Part shown: in pieces, positions 35,843 through 45,489 of the stretch | Numbering within the stretch: position 1 is the first letter of the stretch | Layout: every line of letters begins with the position of its first letter | Source: GCA-2794515 sp034436155 | GTDB taxonomy: Bacteria > Chloroflexota > Anaerolineae > Aggregatilineales > Phototrophicaceae | Length of the DNA: 64,000 nucleotides | NCBI GenBank assembly: GCA_034436155.1 | Contig: DAOTVP010000069.1 | Coordinates: forward strand, 3,721 to 67,720 | Reading direction: 5' to 3' | Notes under the pieces: model-generated | What the model saw: only the letters and a program-made list of their open reading frames with translations | What the model was told of the DNA's origin: nothing | Databases searched by the model: none | Position numbers and translations under genes: made by a program

Positions 35843-38800
35843 TTAGGGTATCGGTATCAAGGTTTGTACGCCTGCTGATGGATTACTCTCTACCGACCAC
35901 CCTTCAAGATTATCACTGGTGCGAATTTGCCACCATGTAAATCCTTCTGCGGTGATGGGTCCCGCGACCACATCAACCACCACGCCATCTTCAAGCGATG
36001 TAATGATATTGCCACTCAGAGACGGTGTTTCTCGCAAGCGTAAGGTGCTGTTGCTGGTGGTATTAATCGTCACCCGTCCACCGATAGTCACACTGGGCAA
36101 ACTAGGCGCAGGGGTGGATGTCGGTGGCACGAATGGCGTAGGCGTGATATTCGAGATACCATCGGCACAGAGCGGTTCTAATCCAAATTGTTCGCGTTGC
36201 GAGCAAGTCGGGATGGGGATATGGCGGTTTTGATATGTCCACGCCAATAAATCATCTCGATTCAACAGCAAGCGCCATTCGCGCAAGGTGGCATCACTCA
36301 TACCTGTTAAGAGTGACTGACCATTTTGGCTAAAATCGACACTGCGGAACGATGCCGTTGTGCCTGTGCGATAGCGCCGAATTTCTGCCCCTGTCGAGAC
36401 TTCCCACACACTCAGACGGCGGTCTAATCCACCACTGGCGATACTTTTATCATCTGGCGAAAAAGCCACGCCCATCACGGGTAAATCATGCCCTGTAATA
36501 CGGCGTATTACACGATCGAGGGCGCTTAAATTGGCATCGGAAATATCCCACAAGATGATACTGCCGTTATCTGCGCCCGATACCGCCATCGTGCCATCCG
36601 AATTAAATGCCACCGAGCGCACCCCTGTGCCATGTCCTTTATACTCACCGAGCAATGCGCCTGTGTTTAGATCCCATAATAAGATGTTGCCATCGGCAGA
36701 GGCAGATAACAAGCGTGTGCCATCGGGACTCACAGCGACATCATACACAATATCATCATGCCCCACCCCATCTTTACCGATTTTAGGACCGAATCGGCGA
36801 ATTTCTGTGCCTGTGTTTACATCCCACAAAATGATAGCGCCATCGGCATCCCCTGTAACGGCTTGGGTATTATTGGGCAAATACGCCACCGCATACACAT
36901 CATCACTGTGTCCGATGAGTTCTACTTTGGGCAACCCCGTGATAATATCCCACACAATCGCCCGATTATCGGCACTACCCGACAACGCAGAACTGTCATC
37001 TGAGGCGATTGCCACATCCAAGACCAAATCGGTATGCCCGCGAAATTCTTGAATGGTCAACCCCGTGGCAACCGACCACAACCGCAGGGTGCCGTCATAC
37101 GACCCTGATAACACCGTCAGATCATCTTTGCCATATACGCCGACCACATTTCGCAACAGCGCGTTGTTGCTCTGATGCCCAGAAAAAACAGTTATCTGTT
37201 CTGCGTTGGTCAAATCCCACAACCGACCAATCCCGTTATCTGCGCCAGAAAACATCATACGCCCATCGGTTGAGACCGCAATGGAAAGGACGGATGCGTC
37301 ATGGTCATTAAAACTATTGGTAACTGTACCCGTTTCTATATTCCAGACGATCATGCTGGTATCGCTCGAAACCGAGATAAATTCGCGCCCATCAGGGAAA
37401 AATGCCACCCCATTCACATCATCGTTATGTTGGGTGAAGATGCGCGGAGTCACATTATTATTCAACACATCCCACAACCGAATGGTATCATCGGCACTAC
37501 CCGATAATAAGCGCGAGGCGGCGGTTGGGCTAAATGCCACGCTGACGACATCACCATTATGCCCGCTCAGAAATTTGATAAATCCGTCACTCATTGACCA
37601 AACCCCGATACGGTCATCATCTGAACCAGAGGCGAATAGCGTACCATCATTATTGAAGGCAAGGCTATTGATCGCGCCACCATGCCCGCTATAATTTTGT
37701 ACCAATTCGCCCGTGAGGTGATTCCACAAGATGATTTGTCTATCTTCACCCCCAGAGAGCAAAAAACGACCATTGGGCGTGAAGGCGAGGGCATTCACAC
37801 CATCCGAGTGGGCATCCCAACGCGATTGCTGGGTTGCATTTTCGACATTCCAGATGACAATCCGACCATCTGCCCCGCCCGAAGCGATAAACGCCCCGTC
37901 TGGGCTGAATGTCAGCGCACGGACACGATTGGTATGCCCAGATTGATTCGTGCCTGATAATTGGGCGATGATGCGCCCTGTTTGGGCATCCCAAACCATA
38001 ATCGTGTTGCCAACACCACCCGCCAAAAGCGAACCATCTGGCGAAATATCGAGCGATAATATCGGCACACCTTGTAAATCGAAGAGCAAGCGCGTGCCTG
38101 GTGCATAAGCCACTTCTGCAAGTACCCGTTGGGCTTGTGGCAAGCTATCGACAATCTCGTTGGCAGATACCGCCAACAATAATGCCAATTCGTTCAGATT
38201 ATCGCTCAACGCCCGCCCCGCGTTGGAGGCAAGCGCCAAACTCCGCGCCCGTAATTCGTTTGTGACCGCGATAGCGCGTGCCTCTTGTTCATCTCTGAGG
38301 GCTTGTTTGGCTTGTTCTTGCGCTTCAAAGGCGCGGGCTTGTGCGCCAACGGCGATGATACTCAGAATGAGCGAGGCAAATAAACCGACAATCAGAAAAC
38401 TGAGCGCGATTCTGAGGCGATTTTGTGACCGCCGACGCAATTCGAGTTCGCGTTCTAGCCGTTCCCGTTCTAATCTTTCGCGTTCTTCATTTTCTTTGAT
38501 GCTGGCTTGGATAAATTCGCGTTGCAAGGCATTGGCATCGGCTTCATCCAACCAGATTTCGGCGCGTATGAGCCGATTTCCAGTGAGCAAATAGGCTTTA
38601 TCGCGCTTGGCAGATGCCCAATCGGTAGCCGATTGCAAAATTTCGCTACTCAGGCGCAAATTTTCTTTATTATCTGCCACCCATCCGCGAAAGCGTTCCC
38701 ATTCGCGGATGAGCGCCTCATGCCCAATTTCGACCAAAATGGTGGGAGCAGATTGGGCGCTATTGGGGCGGATCTGAAAATTGGTGGTCAATAGGCGCGT

Positions 38801-40273
38801 ATCGGCGGCGGTGAGAATATCGACCAATTCTTCGACTGCCTCGCGTGGGACATCCCGAAAGGTGAGATCGGCGCGGTCTACACGGCGACGTGTCGCCTCG
38901 CCCGTTTCGCTCACTTCGATGAGTCGCAACAACACACGGCGCATAATCGCTTGTTGAGCGGCATTAAGTTCGTTATAAATATCTTCGGCATGACGCGCCA
39001 AAGCCCGTTGTACCCCGCCAATCTCATCATAGGCTTTGGCGGTGAGTTTAATCCCGTCACGGCGCATATATAATTCTTTGAGGGCATATTGCAACAATGG
39101 CAACGACCCCGGTTGGCGCACCACATCATCCAAAATGCGTTGTGCAAGGCTGGGGGGATCATACGTCAGACCAACCGCACGAGCGGGACCTTCGATGGCG
39201 CGGAGCAATTCGGCGGGGGTCATCTCGGTGGCGATGACCATATTTTCTTGCTCGAATAATTCGGCTAACATCGGATACCGACTGAGCCGATCGAAAAAAT
39301 CGGCTCGCATGGTGATGATCACACTGACGCGCCCGTTTTTATGCGTCACGGCGCTATTCAATAGGCGGATGAAAATCTCGCGGTCTGCCTCGCCTGTGCG
39401 CGTGAACAATTCTTCAAATTGGTCGATGACCATCAATATTTTGGCATCGGGCGGGGCATCGGCGAGGATGCGATTCACGAATGGCTCTAAATAATCGCTC
39501 GATTCGTTGAATAATTTCGCCAATTTGTCGGCATCTTGCCCTTCAATGAGGGGCGCAAGGCGTTGCGCTAACGCCTCTATCGGATTTTGACCAGGGGTGA
39601 ATAACACAATGCGCCATGTATCGCCACCGCGCAATTTTCCGCCCCGCACAGCAGGCAATACCCCCGCCCGCACCAGCGAACTCTTTCCGCTACCACTCGC
39701 GCCGACCACCGCCAAAAAGCGCACAGGGCGGTCTTGGCGAAGCCGATGCAAGCATTTATCGATCATCGTCTCGCGCCCAAAGAAAAATGCCGAATCGGTT
39801 TGCTGAAACGCTTCGAGACCCTTAAACGGGTTGGGAATGTTGTTGGGATCGACCGAATCATAAATGCCGATGCGCCGTTTGCCCGGTATGGCGCGGAGCA
39901 ATTCGGGAAAGGCTTCTTCATACCGTCCTTCAAAATTGATGAAATGCAAGTTTTGTAACCAATTGAGCGATTCGATGGTTTCGAGTTCACGTTGGGCATT
40001 CACCGCCATGACGGGGATGATGAATTTTTCTTGTTGACGGGCGGTCAGCACTTCGCGCTGTACCCACTCACTTTTGACGGCATCGGGCGAGAGGCACACC
40101 ACCACAATCTGCGAGCGTTCTATCCCCCGAAAAATTTCGTCCTGCCATTGCTCACCTCCATGAATTTGGCGGAAATCTATCCATACTTCCATGCCTGCAT
40201 CACCTAAATCGCGGGCGATACGTTCTGCGAATACTTTGTTACGGCGAGAATATGATACAAATACGCGGTTCAT
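35843..40273 (-). CDS. TIR-STAND NTPase-WD40-SH3b transmembrane protein
   Basis: The 1476-residue protein has a TIR domain (1-125, Glu74 at the NADase position in SEWVQREV), an nSTAND NTPase (about 147-520; NPFKGLEAF, Walker A GASGSGKSS at 191-199, Walker B ILMVIDQFEELF at 279-290), charged coiled-coil segments, one membrane helix (about 620-642), fourteen WD40 repeats (about 725-1340, two seven-blade propellers) and a C-terminal SH3b domain (about 1400-1465). The very basic flank before the helix (RRRSQNRLR) favours the N-terminus inside, which would put propellers and SH3b outside. STAND proteins oligomerise on ligand binding to activate an effector, here TIR. Ligand unknown. Downstream lies only repeat DNA; upstream are two receiver genes in the same direction. 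Confidence 0.88.
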   Translation of the reverse strand: MNRVFVSYSRRNKVFAERIARDLGDAGMEVWIDFRQIHGGEQWQDEIFRGIERSQIVVVCLSPDAVKSEWVQREVLTARQQEKFIIPVMAVNAQRELETIESLNWLQNLHFINFEGRYEEAFPELLRAIPGKRRIGIYDSVDPNNIPNPFKGLEAFQQTDSAFFFGRETMIDKCLHRLRQDRPVRFLAVVGASGSGKSSLVRAGVLPAVRGGKLRGGDTWRIVLFTPGQNPIEALAQRLAPLIEGQDADKLAKLFNESSDYLEPFVNRILADAPPDAKILMVIDQFEELFTRTGEADREIFIRLLNSAVTHKNGRVSVIITMRADFFDRLSRYPMLAELFEQENMVIATEMTPAELLRAIEGPARAVGLTYDPPSLAQRILDDVVRQPGSLPLLQYALKELYMRRDGIKLTAKAYDEIGGVQRALARHAEDIYNELNAAQQAIMRRVLLRLIEVSETGEATRRRVDRADLTFRDVPREAVEELVDILTAADTRLLTTNFQIRPNSAQSAPTILVEIGHEALIREWERFRGWVADNKENLRLSSEILQSATDWASAKRDKAYLLTGNRLIRAEIWLDEADANALQREFIQASIKENEERERLERERLERELELRRRSQNRLRIALSFLIVGLFASLILSIIAVGAQARAFEAQEQAKQALRDEQEARAIAVTNELRARSLALASNAGRALSDNLNELALLLAVSANEIVDSLPQAQRVLAEVAYAPGTRLLFDLQGVPILSLDISPDGSLLAGGVGNTIMVWDAQTGRIIAQLSGTNQSGHTNRVRALTFSPDGAFIASGGADGRIVIWNVENATQQSRWDAHSDGVNALAFTPNGRFLLSGGEDRQIILWNHLTGELVQNYSGHGGAINSLAFNNDGTLFASGSDDDRIGVWSMSDGFIKFLSGHNGDVVSVAFSPTAASRLLSGSADDTIRLWDVLNNNVTPRIFTQHNDDVNGVAFFPDGREFISVSSDTSMIVWNIETGTVTNSFNDHDASVLSIAVSTDGRMMFSGADNGIGRLWDLTNAEQITVFSGHQSNNALLRNVVGVYGKDDLTVLSGSYDGTLRLWSVATGLTIQEFRGHTDLVLDVAIASDDSSALSGSADNRAIVWDIITGLPKVELIGHSDDVYAVAYLPNNTQAVTGDADGAIILWDVNTGTEIRRFGPKIGKDGVGHDDIVYDVAVSPDGTRLLSASADGNILLWDLNTGALLGEYKGHGTGVRSVAFNSDGTMAVSGADNGSIILWDISDANLSALDRVIRRITGHDLPVMGVAFSPDDKSIASGGLDRRLSVWEVSTGAEIRRYRTGTTASFRSVDFSQNGQSLLTGMSDATLREWRLLLNRDDLLAWTYQNRHIPIPTCSQREQFGLEPLCADGISNITPTPFVPPTSTPAPSLPSVTIGGRVTINTTSNSTLRLRETPSLSGNIITSLEDGVVVDVVAGPITAEGFTWWQIRTSDNLEGWSVESNPSAGVQTLIPIP

Positions 40274-40401
40274 GGCTGGTTATCCCGTTTGAATTTTTTA
40301 ACATCATACTCTCATTATAAACCCAAAAATCACAATTACGGCGTATTGCGTGGGGGAATTTAGTAGGATTATTCACGCGATGAAAAAATAGGTGTCTTAA
40401 A

Positions 40402-40785
40402 TTAGTGGCGTAGCATTTGCTTGACGAGTTCGGTGAGGATACGCGGACTAACGGGTTTAACCAAAATATGGTTTATCCGATATTCTTGATAGTGATTTAA
40501 TTCTAATATGTTGCTACTGGCAGATACCATAATAACAGGGATATATTTTTGGAGTTGGTTAACATAATCTAAAACATATGTGCCATAACCATCAGGTAAT
40601 TCAAAATCGAGAACCAGCAAATCGGGTTTATGCTGTTCAATGGCACGGATAGCATCTTGAACACTGATAACACTATGACAAGTGTATCCGTGAGAGGCTA
40701 AATTTTTGCAAAATAATTTATTGATGGGCAAATTGTCTTCTACAACTAAAACCGTATTGTTACGCATCATGGCAACCATATCCAT
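40402..40785 (-). CDS. stand-alone response-regulator receiver protein, copy A
   Basis: The 127-residue protein is a single receiver domain: acidic pair in VLVVEDNLPI, phospho-acceptor Asp in LLVLDFELPDGYG, Ser in IMVSASSN and Lys in HILVKPVSP. No output domain is attached, so it must act through protein contacts, as CheY- or Spo0F-like proteins do. It is clearly paralogous to the protein at 41014-41436. No histidine kinase is encoded nearby. It lies 128 bases upstream of the TIR-STAND gene on the same strand, which may hint at a link. Confidence 0.88.
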   Translation of the reverse strand: MDMVAMMRNNTVLVVEDNLPINKLFCKNLASHGYTCHSVISVQDAIRAIEQHKPDLLVLDFELPDGYGTYVLDYVNQLQKYIPVIMVSASSNILELNHYQEYRINHILVKPVSPRILTELVKQMLRH

Positions 40786-40946
40786 TCGTTATGTATATCT
40801 CAATATGTATATTTGGATATTAACCCATAAATAAGGATAGATTTTTATGATAGTTGATAGTGTTCTTTATGACAAACTATCCACAATATATTTTATGAAT
40901 TATAACATTATTTAGACTAATATAATATTAGAGACGGGATTCACAT

Positions 40947-40982
40947 CATGAGTTACTCGCATTTTGGGATGAGTAACTCATG
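40947..40982. repeat. 12-bp-stem palindrome between the receiver genes
   Basis: CATGAGTTACTC (40947-40958) and GAGTAACTCATG (40971-40982) form a perfect stem around a 12-base loop. No T tract follows on either strand, so a protein-binding site is as likely as a terminator. Confidence 0.5.
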
Positions 40983-41013
40983 AAAACTCGTGAATAGAGA
41001 GCGTGATGCGGTA

Positions 41014-41436
41014 TCAATATACGATAGAGGCGAGGGTGCGCTCGACCAATTCGGATAGATAACTGGGGCTGATGGGCTTCACCAGAATGTCGTTAATCTG
41101 GTAATTGGTATGGCGCAAGGTGAAGGCGTGCGGACTAGCAGACACAACGATCGTTGGGATGTATAAGCCCGCCTTTTGCATCGCATCTAAAATGCGCGTA
41201 CCATAGCCATCGGGCAATTCAAAATCGAGCAGTAGCAAATGGGGCGGATGTGTGAAAATAATTTGAAGCGCATCCTCGACATTGGTCACGCCCGAACACA
41301 CATACCCCAACGATGATAAATGCCGACAAAACAACCGATTAATCGGTTCGTTGTCTTCGACAACCAAGATATGATAGCTTTCTATGATTTCTGGTATCTC
41401 TATTTGCATGATGAGCATCCTCTTCATCACATACAA
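41014..41436 (-). CDS. stand-alone response-regulator receiver protein, copy B
   Basis: The 140-residue protein is again one receiver domain: ILVVEDNEPINRLFCRHL, phospho-acceptor Asp in LLLLDFELPDGYGTRIL, Ser in IVVSASPHA and Lys in DILVKPISPSYLSELV. It matches copy A over nearly its whole length, including the shared PINxLFCxxLxSxGY stretch, so the pair arose by duplication. There is no output domain. The start could also be the ATG at 41421 (MLIMQIEIPE). Input kinase and target are not evident in the window. Confidence 0.87.
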   Translation of the reverse strand: MYVMKRMLIMQIEIPEIIESYHILVVEDNEPINRLFCRHLSSLGYVCSGVTNVEDALQIIFTHPPHLLLLDFELPDGYGTRILDAMQKAGLYIPTIVVSASPHAFTLRHTNYQINDILVKPISPSYLSELVERTLASIVY

Positions 41437-41638
41437 CCTCTATTATCATGCCAAATGTGTTTAAGAAATATTCAAATAATCAATAAGGTTTGGATGTAAA
41501 ATTTTGGTCATAACTACCAAGAATTTACCCATTTATGAGTAAAAGATGAACACAAGGATGGTTGCTCATAGGCGCTAGGCGTAAGCAGAATTATAATGAC
41601 CACGATATTTTTGGCACAATCTGAAGGACAGACCCATC

Positions 41639-43528
41639 ATGATTTTACTCGTCCTCTTTGTTGTTGGCGCAGTGGTGTTGGGCGCTGGGGCAATGCTCTC
41701 CCCTGCCATTCCAACAAGGCAACCGCGCATCGCGTTGGCAGGCACATTGGCGTTGGCGCTGATTATCGGCGGGACATTATTTTATGCCTCGCTGTTTGGT
41801 TGGGATACCCTGGTCATCGATTATCTGCTCTTCGCGCTGGTGGTGATGATATTTTTGGGTGGGACGCTCTCCGTGGGGCAATCGCGGGCAGAAAAACAGG
41901 GCTATGTGTTAGAGGATGCCGATCAAGGGTGGACGGGTCCGCAAGACCTCGCATTTTTCGCGCTGGTGGGATTCATCTTTTCAATTCCGAGCATCATTTT
42001 GCTCATCCCATTTGGCAGTGTGGCACAGGGCTACGGTTATGTGGCGCTCACAACACAAATCGGCAACAGCCTGAACAGTTTTGCGCCATTTCAGCCCGAT
42101 ATGCACTATGTCTATTCCAACGGATTCACGGCGCTGACCGCGTATCTGGCAGAGCAACTGAATCAGGGAATTCATACCACGCAATTCGGCGTAGCGGCGG
42201 TGTTGGGCTTATTGAACGTCTGGCTGGCGTATGATTTTGGCGCAGAAATTCGCTCTAAAGGCATGGGTCGGGCGATGGGCTTGGCGATGGTGGTCGGTCT
42301 GAGCCTGTTCGGGTTGATGATAGAGGGTCAATTTGTATGGATGTTGGGCATCGCCTTCATCCAAGCCTTTCTGATTTTTATGTGGCGCTATCAAAAGTAT
42401 CAATATCCCGTGGATGCCTTTTTTGCGGGGTTGATGATGGGGGCGACATTGGTGGCACATCACCAGTCGTTCATCGTCTTGTTACTCGGATACATCCCCT
42501 ATTTATTCACCGTGTGGTTGAGCGATACCCGTCCATCAGGTCGCACATGGTTGGTGATGGCGCTCATCATCCCGCTCATCGCGCTGGTTGCGACTGCCCC
42601 GTGGCTCATCAAAACCTTGCCGATTTTATCCGAAGGATTAAACGCGGGGATCGGCTCACCATTTGCGCGTTCCACCGAAAATATGCTGGTGATGCTGACC
42701 CATCATGGTTGGTGGCTCGCGCCGATGGCATTATATGGCGCATGGCTCGGTTGGCAAAATCGCAATGCGTTGGCGATGTTGGGCATGGTGTGGGTATTTT
42801 TATTGCTCGATTTTTCATCCACAGGTGGAATCGCCGCCATTTTTCCGTTTATAGACCGTTACATCAATCCGCGTGATTTGGCATGGGGCGGTGTGCTTAT
42901 CCCATATACGATTTTAGCGGGATATGCCATGATGTGGTTATGGGATGCATATGGCAGAAATCGGATTAAGATGACGTATCGTACCGCCTACATCATTAAC
43001 GGCGCGGTGGCGCTGATTTTTGTGGCGCTGATGCTCTTACGCGACCCGTTGCAAAATGTCGTCCAGTCGCTGATTCGCGTCAGTGATCAATACGCTTCGT
43101 ATGATGATATTCAGGCGCTCATCTGGATAAAAGAAAATACCCCCGCCGAGACGGTCATTTTGAACTTCCCCACATCGCCAGAGACCGATTGGACGGCGAC
43201 CATCGCAGAACGCCGCGCCATCTATTTCCCCATGTTGCCGTATGCGTTTGGTGATGAAGACACGATCGCCACGCAAAAAGCACTAGAGGCGTTTTGGCGC
43301 GATCCTGCCGATGAAGCCAACGCCAATTTATTGCGCGAATATGGGGTAACTCATGTGTTCGTCCCAGAAATCATCGTCAATCGAGATAGTTTTGATGCGA
43401 TGTGGCGGTGGGATAGTCCTATCGCGTGGACATTCAATATGCAATCCCCTGTGGCAGATGCGCCTTATTTAGAACGGGTCTACGGGGAAGATGACAGCGC
43501 ACAGGTGTATGTGTTAAAAGATGTGTAA
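41639..43528 (+). CDS. polytopic membrane protein, GT-C-like layout
   Basis: The 629-residue protein has about 11 to 13 membrane helices in its first 470 residues and a soluble C-terminal domain (about 480-629). The layout resembles GT-C glycosyltransferases or O-antigen-type membrane proteins, and the region YSNGFTALTAYLAEQ faces the outside in such a model, but I see no certain catalytic motif. The tail domain (IKENTPAETVILNFP, GVTHVFVPE) resembles the C-terminal part of several membrane glycosyltransferase-like proteins. AAGGA precedes ATG 41639. It may take part in cell-surface glycosylation; this is inference only. Confidence 0.65.
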   Translation: MILLVLFVVGAVVLGAGAMLSPAIPTRQPRIALAGTLALALIIGGTLFYASLFGWDTLVIDYLLFALVVMIFLGGTLSVGQSRAEKQGYVLEDADQGWTGPQDLAFFALVGFIFSIPSIILLIPFGSVAQGYGYVALTTQIGNSLNSFAPFQPDMHYVYSNGFTALTAYLAEQLNQGIHTTQFGVAAVLGLLNVWLAYDFGAEIRSKGMGRAMGLAMVVGLSLFGLMIEGQFVWMLGIAFIQAFLIFMWRYQKYQYPVDAFFAGLMMGATLVAHHQSFIVLLLGYIPYLFTVWLSDTRPSGRTWLVMALIIPLIALVATAPWLIKTLPILSEGLNAGIGSPFARSTENMLVMLTHHGWWLAPMALYGAWLGWQNRNALAMLGMVWVFLLLDFSSTGGIAAIFPFIDRYINPRDLAWGGVLIPYTILAGYAMMWLWDAYGRNRIKMTYRTAYIINGAVALIFVALMLLRDPLQNVVQSLIRVSDQYASYDDIQALIWIKENTPAETVILNFPTSPETDWTATIAERRAIYFPMLPYAFGDEDTIATQKALEAFWRDPADEANANLLREYGVTHVFVPEIIVNRDSFDAMWRWDSPIAWTFNMQSPVADAPYLERVYGEDDSAQVYVLKDV

Positions 43529-43542
43529 TTTTTGACTGAAGC

Positions 43543-43578
43543 GGGCGGATGTACACGCCTGACGGCGCTAATCCGCCC
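43543..43578 (+). repeat. single REP-like hairpin
   Basis: GGGCGGAT-GTAC-GCC/GGC-TA-ATCCGCCC. It has the hairpin 1 orientation of the doublets and lies 15 bases after the membrane protein stop. Confidence 0.75.
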
Positions 43579-43706
43579 GCCCCTGCACACTTAAAATCGG
43601 ACGCGCTTCTGTGCGTCCTCTGATAATCATATATTGGCATGGTATTTTATAGATTTTTATAGATTTTACCAATAAAATATCTATAATTCGCAATTCAAAG
43701 TGCATT

Positions 43707-43735
43707 GTAGGGGCTTGCCACAACAAGCCCCCTAC
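43707..43735 (+). repeat. hairpin of the TGTAGGGGC family
   Basis: GTAGGGGCTTG and CAAGCCCCCTAC pair around a short loop, with one extra C in the right arm. Related to 5942-5966 and 57778-57807. Confidence 0.6.
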
Positions 43736-43765
43736 GAACAATAGACAGATTAAAGGAAGACCAAT

Positions 43766-44518
43766 ATGCAATTGACACCCGCGTTTATTTTATCCATCAT
43801 CGCCACCATCACCACAGGCGTGTTCTGTTTTATCGTGTTGCGCCGTTGGTACGAAAAACGTCGCCCGCATCTATTGGCATGGGGCATCGGCTTATTGATG
43901 TACTTCTTGGGGACATTCAGCCAAGTGGTGTTATCACTGACATGGAGTCCGTTCTTTTTCGGCTTATGGTATTGGTCAGGCGCGTTGATGGTTGCCCCGT
44001 GGTTGGGGCAAGGCACAGCCTATTTGCTCATCCGCCGTGGGAGCATCGCCAAAAATATCCAAATGGCGTTGTTGTTGGTGGCGGTCATGACGTTGCCGTG
44101 GGCATTATTTTTCACCCCGATGGACAGTTCTAAGTGGTACGTTGGCGCAGATATGACCGTCATCTTCCGCGACATCATGGGCGAAGGGCGTGGGATTCGC
44201 TTCTTCTCGCCGATTATGAACATCTGGGGGACGGTGTTGCTGGTCGGTGGCGCGTTGTATTCGGCGCGGTTATTCCGCAAAAAACAAATCATGCGAAATC
44301 GTGTGGTCGGCAATTGGCTCATCGCCGCGGGCGGGATTTTACCCGCGTTTGGTGGCGCACTCATCCGCTTGGGCGACCCGTCATTCAAATATATCGGCGA
44401 AATGTTGGGCGCGATTTTAATCTTCATCGGCTTTTGGATTGCCACCAACATCCCCGAAGAGGCGCATATCCCCAAACATAAACGGGCGCAATCCGACACG
44501 GCAACGGAGACGGTATGA
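43766..44518 (+). CDS. seven-helix membrane protein of unknown function
   Basis: The 250-residue protein has about seven hydrophobic helices spread across residues 5-230 and a basic, Thr-rich C-terminal tail. Loops carry RRWYEKRRPH and RLFRKKQIMRNR on what should be the cytosolic side. No family motif is certain. AAGGAAG precedes ATG 43766. Its stop overlaps the next start as ATGA, so the two membrane proteins are translationally coupled and may form a complex. Confidence 0.7.
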   Translation: MQLTPAFILSIIATITTGVFCFIVLRRWYEKRRPHLLAWGIGLLMYFLGTFSQVVLSLTWSPFFFGLWYWSGALMVAPWLGQGTAYLLIRRGSIAKNIQMALLLVAVMTLPWALFFTPMDSSKWYVGADMTVIFRDIMGEGRGIRFFSPIMNIWGTVLLVGGALYSARLFRKKQIMRNRVVGNWLIAAGGILPAFGGALIRLGDPSFKYIGEMLGAILIFIGFWIATNIPEEAHIPKHKRAQSDTATETV

Positions 44519-45045
44519 CAACACCTGTTCGTAGTGGTCAAAAACCGACCATCCCGTATTACTATCAAGTCGCGCCATATATCACCATTGGGATAACGGC
44601 GTTCACCACATTCCTGTTGTGGATAGCGATTCGGGTGATTGTTCAGCCCGACATCGGGGGGCGCTATGCCGTCATGAAAGAGGCGCATTGGTATCTGAGC
44701 CGTATCGGGTTGGTGATTGCGCTGATGATGTTCGGCATGGGGGTGTACATCGGCTTAATCAAACACCGCGATGTCAGTCAATGGTTTCGGGCGGCGACCT
44801 ATACCATTTTCGCCTTCATGTTGTTACAAGGCGCATTAGGCGGTATCATGTGGTTAATGGGTGGTAGACCGCACGAAGATGTTCACCTGATTTACGGGTA
44901 TGGTGTGGTGCTATCGTTGCCCTTTTTTATTTTTGTCGAGACGACCGCCACCAAGCGCCCCGCCATGGGCAGTTATTTATGGGGATTTGCATTGCTGGCG
45001 GCGATTATCATCCGCACCATCACGACAGGCGCACCCGCGTCTTAG
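44515..45045 (+). CDS. four-helix membrane protein of unknown function
   Basis: The 176-residue protein has four predicted helices (about 22-45, 60-85, 95-117 and 125-165). Histidines occur near helix ends (EAHWYLSRIG, HEDVHLIYGYG), which would suit heme or metal binding, but no heme-protein family can be named with confidence. It is coupled to the preceding gene through an ATGA overlap and followed 18 bases later by a small soluble gene, giving a three-gene operon from 43766. Confidence 0.7.
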   Translation: MTTPVRSGQKPTIPYYYQVAPYITIGITAFTTFLLWIAIRVIVQPDIGGRYAVMKEAHWYLSRIGLVIALMMFGMGVYIGLIKHRDVSQWFRAATYTIFAFMLLQGALGGIMWLMGGRPHEDVHLIYGYGVVLSLPFFIFVETTATKRPAMGSYLWGFALLAAIIIRTITTGAPAS

Positions 45046-45063
45046 CGAGAGGATCAAGCGCGT

Positions 45064-45324
45064 ATGGATGAAGCACAAACAGCCCGCATCAGCGATATTC
45101 AAGCCCGTTACAGCCCCAATTTGATGACGAAAGCGCACGTCATCGGCACAGCGATTGGCTATCGGCAACAAGGGGGCGCATCCACCGATGAACCCGCGTT
45201 GGTCGTGTTAGTCGATACAAAAGTGCCACTCGACCAACTTGCACCAGAGGATGTCATACCCAAACACATTGAGGGTGTGCCTGTGGATGTGCAATCGGTC
45301 GGTGGCATGTTTCGGGCGGGGTGA
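45064..45324 (+). CDS. small protein resembling a protease N-terminal domain
   Basis: The 86-residue protein contains VIGTAIGYRQQGGASTDEPALVVLVDTKVPLDQL and ends EGVPVDVQSVGG. In other bacteria I know this pattern as the N-terminal part of larger trypsin-like or Nal1-like proteins, where it continues into a hydrolase domain. Here the frame stops at residue 86, so it is either a free-standing form or a truncated remnant. There is no signal peptide. It sits at the end of an operon with two membrane proteins. Confidence 0.6.
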   Translation: MDEAQTARISDIQARYSPNLMTKAHVIGTAIGYRQQGGASTDEPALVVLVDTKVPLDQLAPEDVIPKHIEGVPVDVQSVGGMFRAG

Positions 45325-45335
45325 GGTATTTTTGA

Positions 45336-45466
45336 GGGCGGATATATCGCATCAAATCATTTTATGGCGGGGATATGCGAGTCAATAGTCTCTAATCCGC
45401 CAATACACACCTAAAAATTGCCATGAAATGTACGGGACGATTAACGCGAAGCGCGTCTATCGTCCC
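45336..45466 (+). repeat. REPIN-like doublet 7
   Basis: Hairpin 1 (45336-45401) has GGGCGGAT/ATCCGCC arms around an enlarged interior. Hairpin 2 (45434-45466) is GGGACGAT-TA-inner-ATCGTCCC with GTCT in place of GTAT. It lies between convergent genes. Confidence 0.7.
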
Positions 45467-45489
45467 GATTGATGTGAAAATACAGCTAT

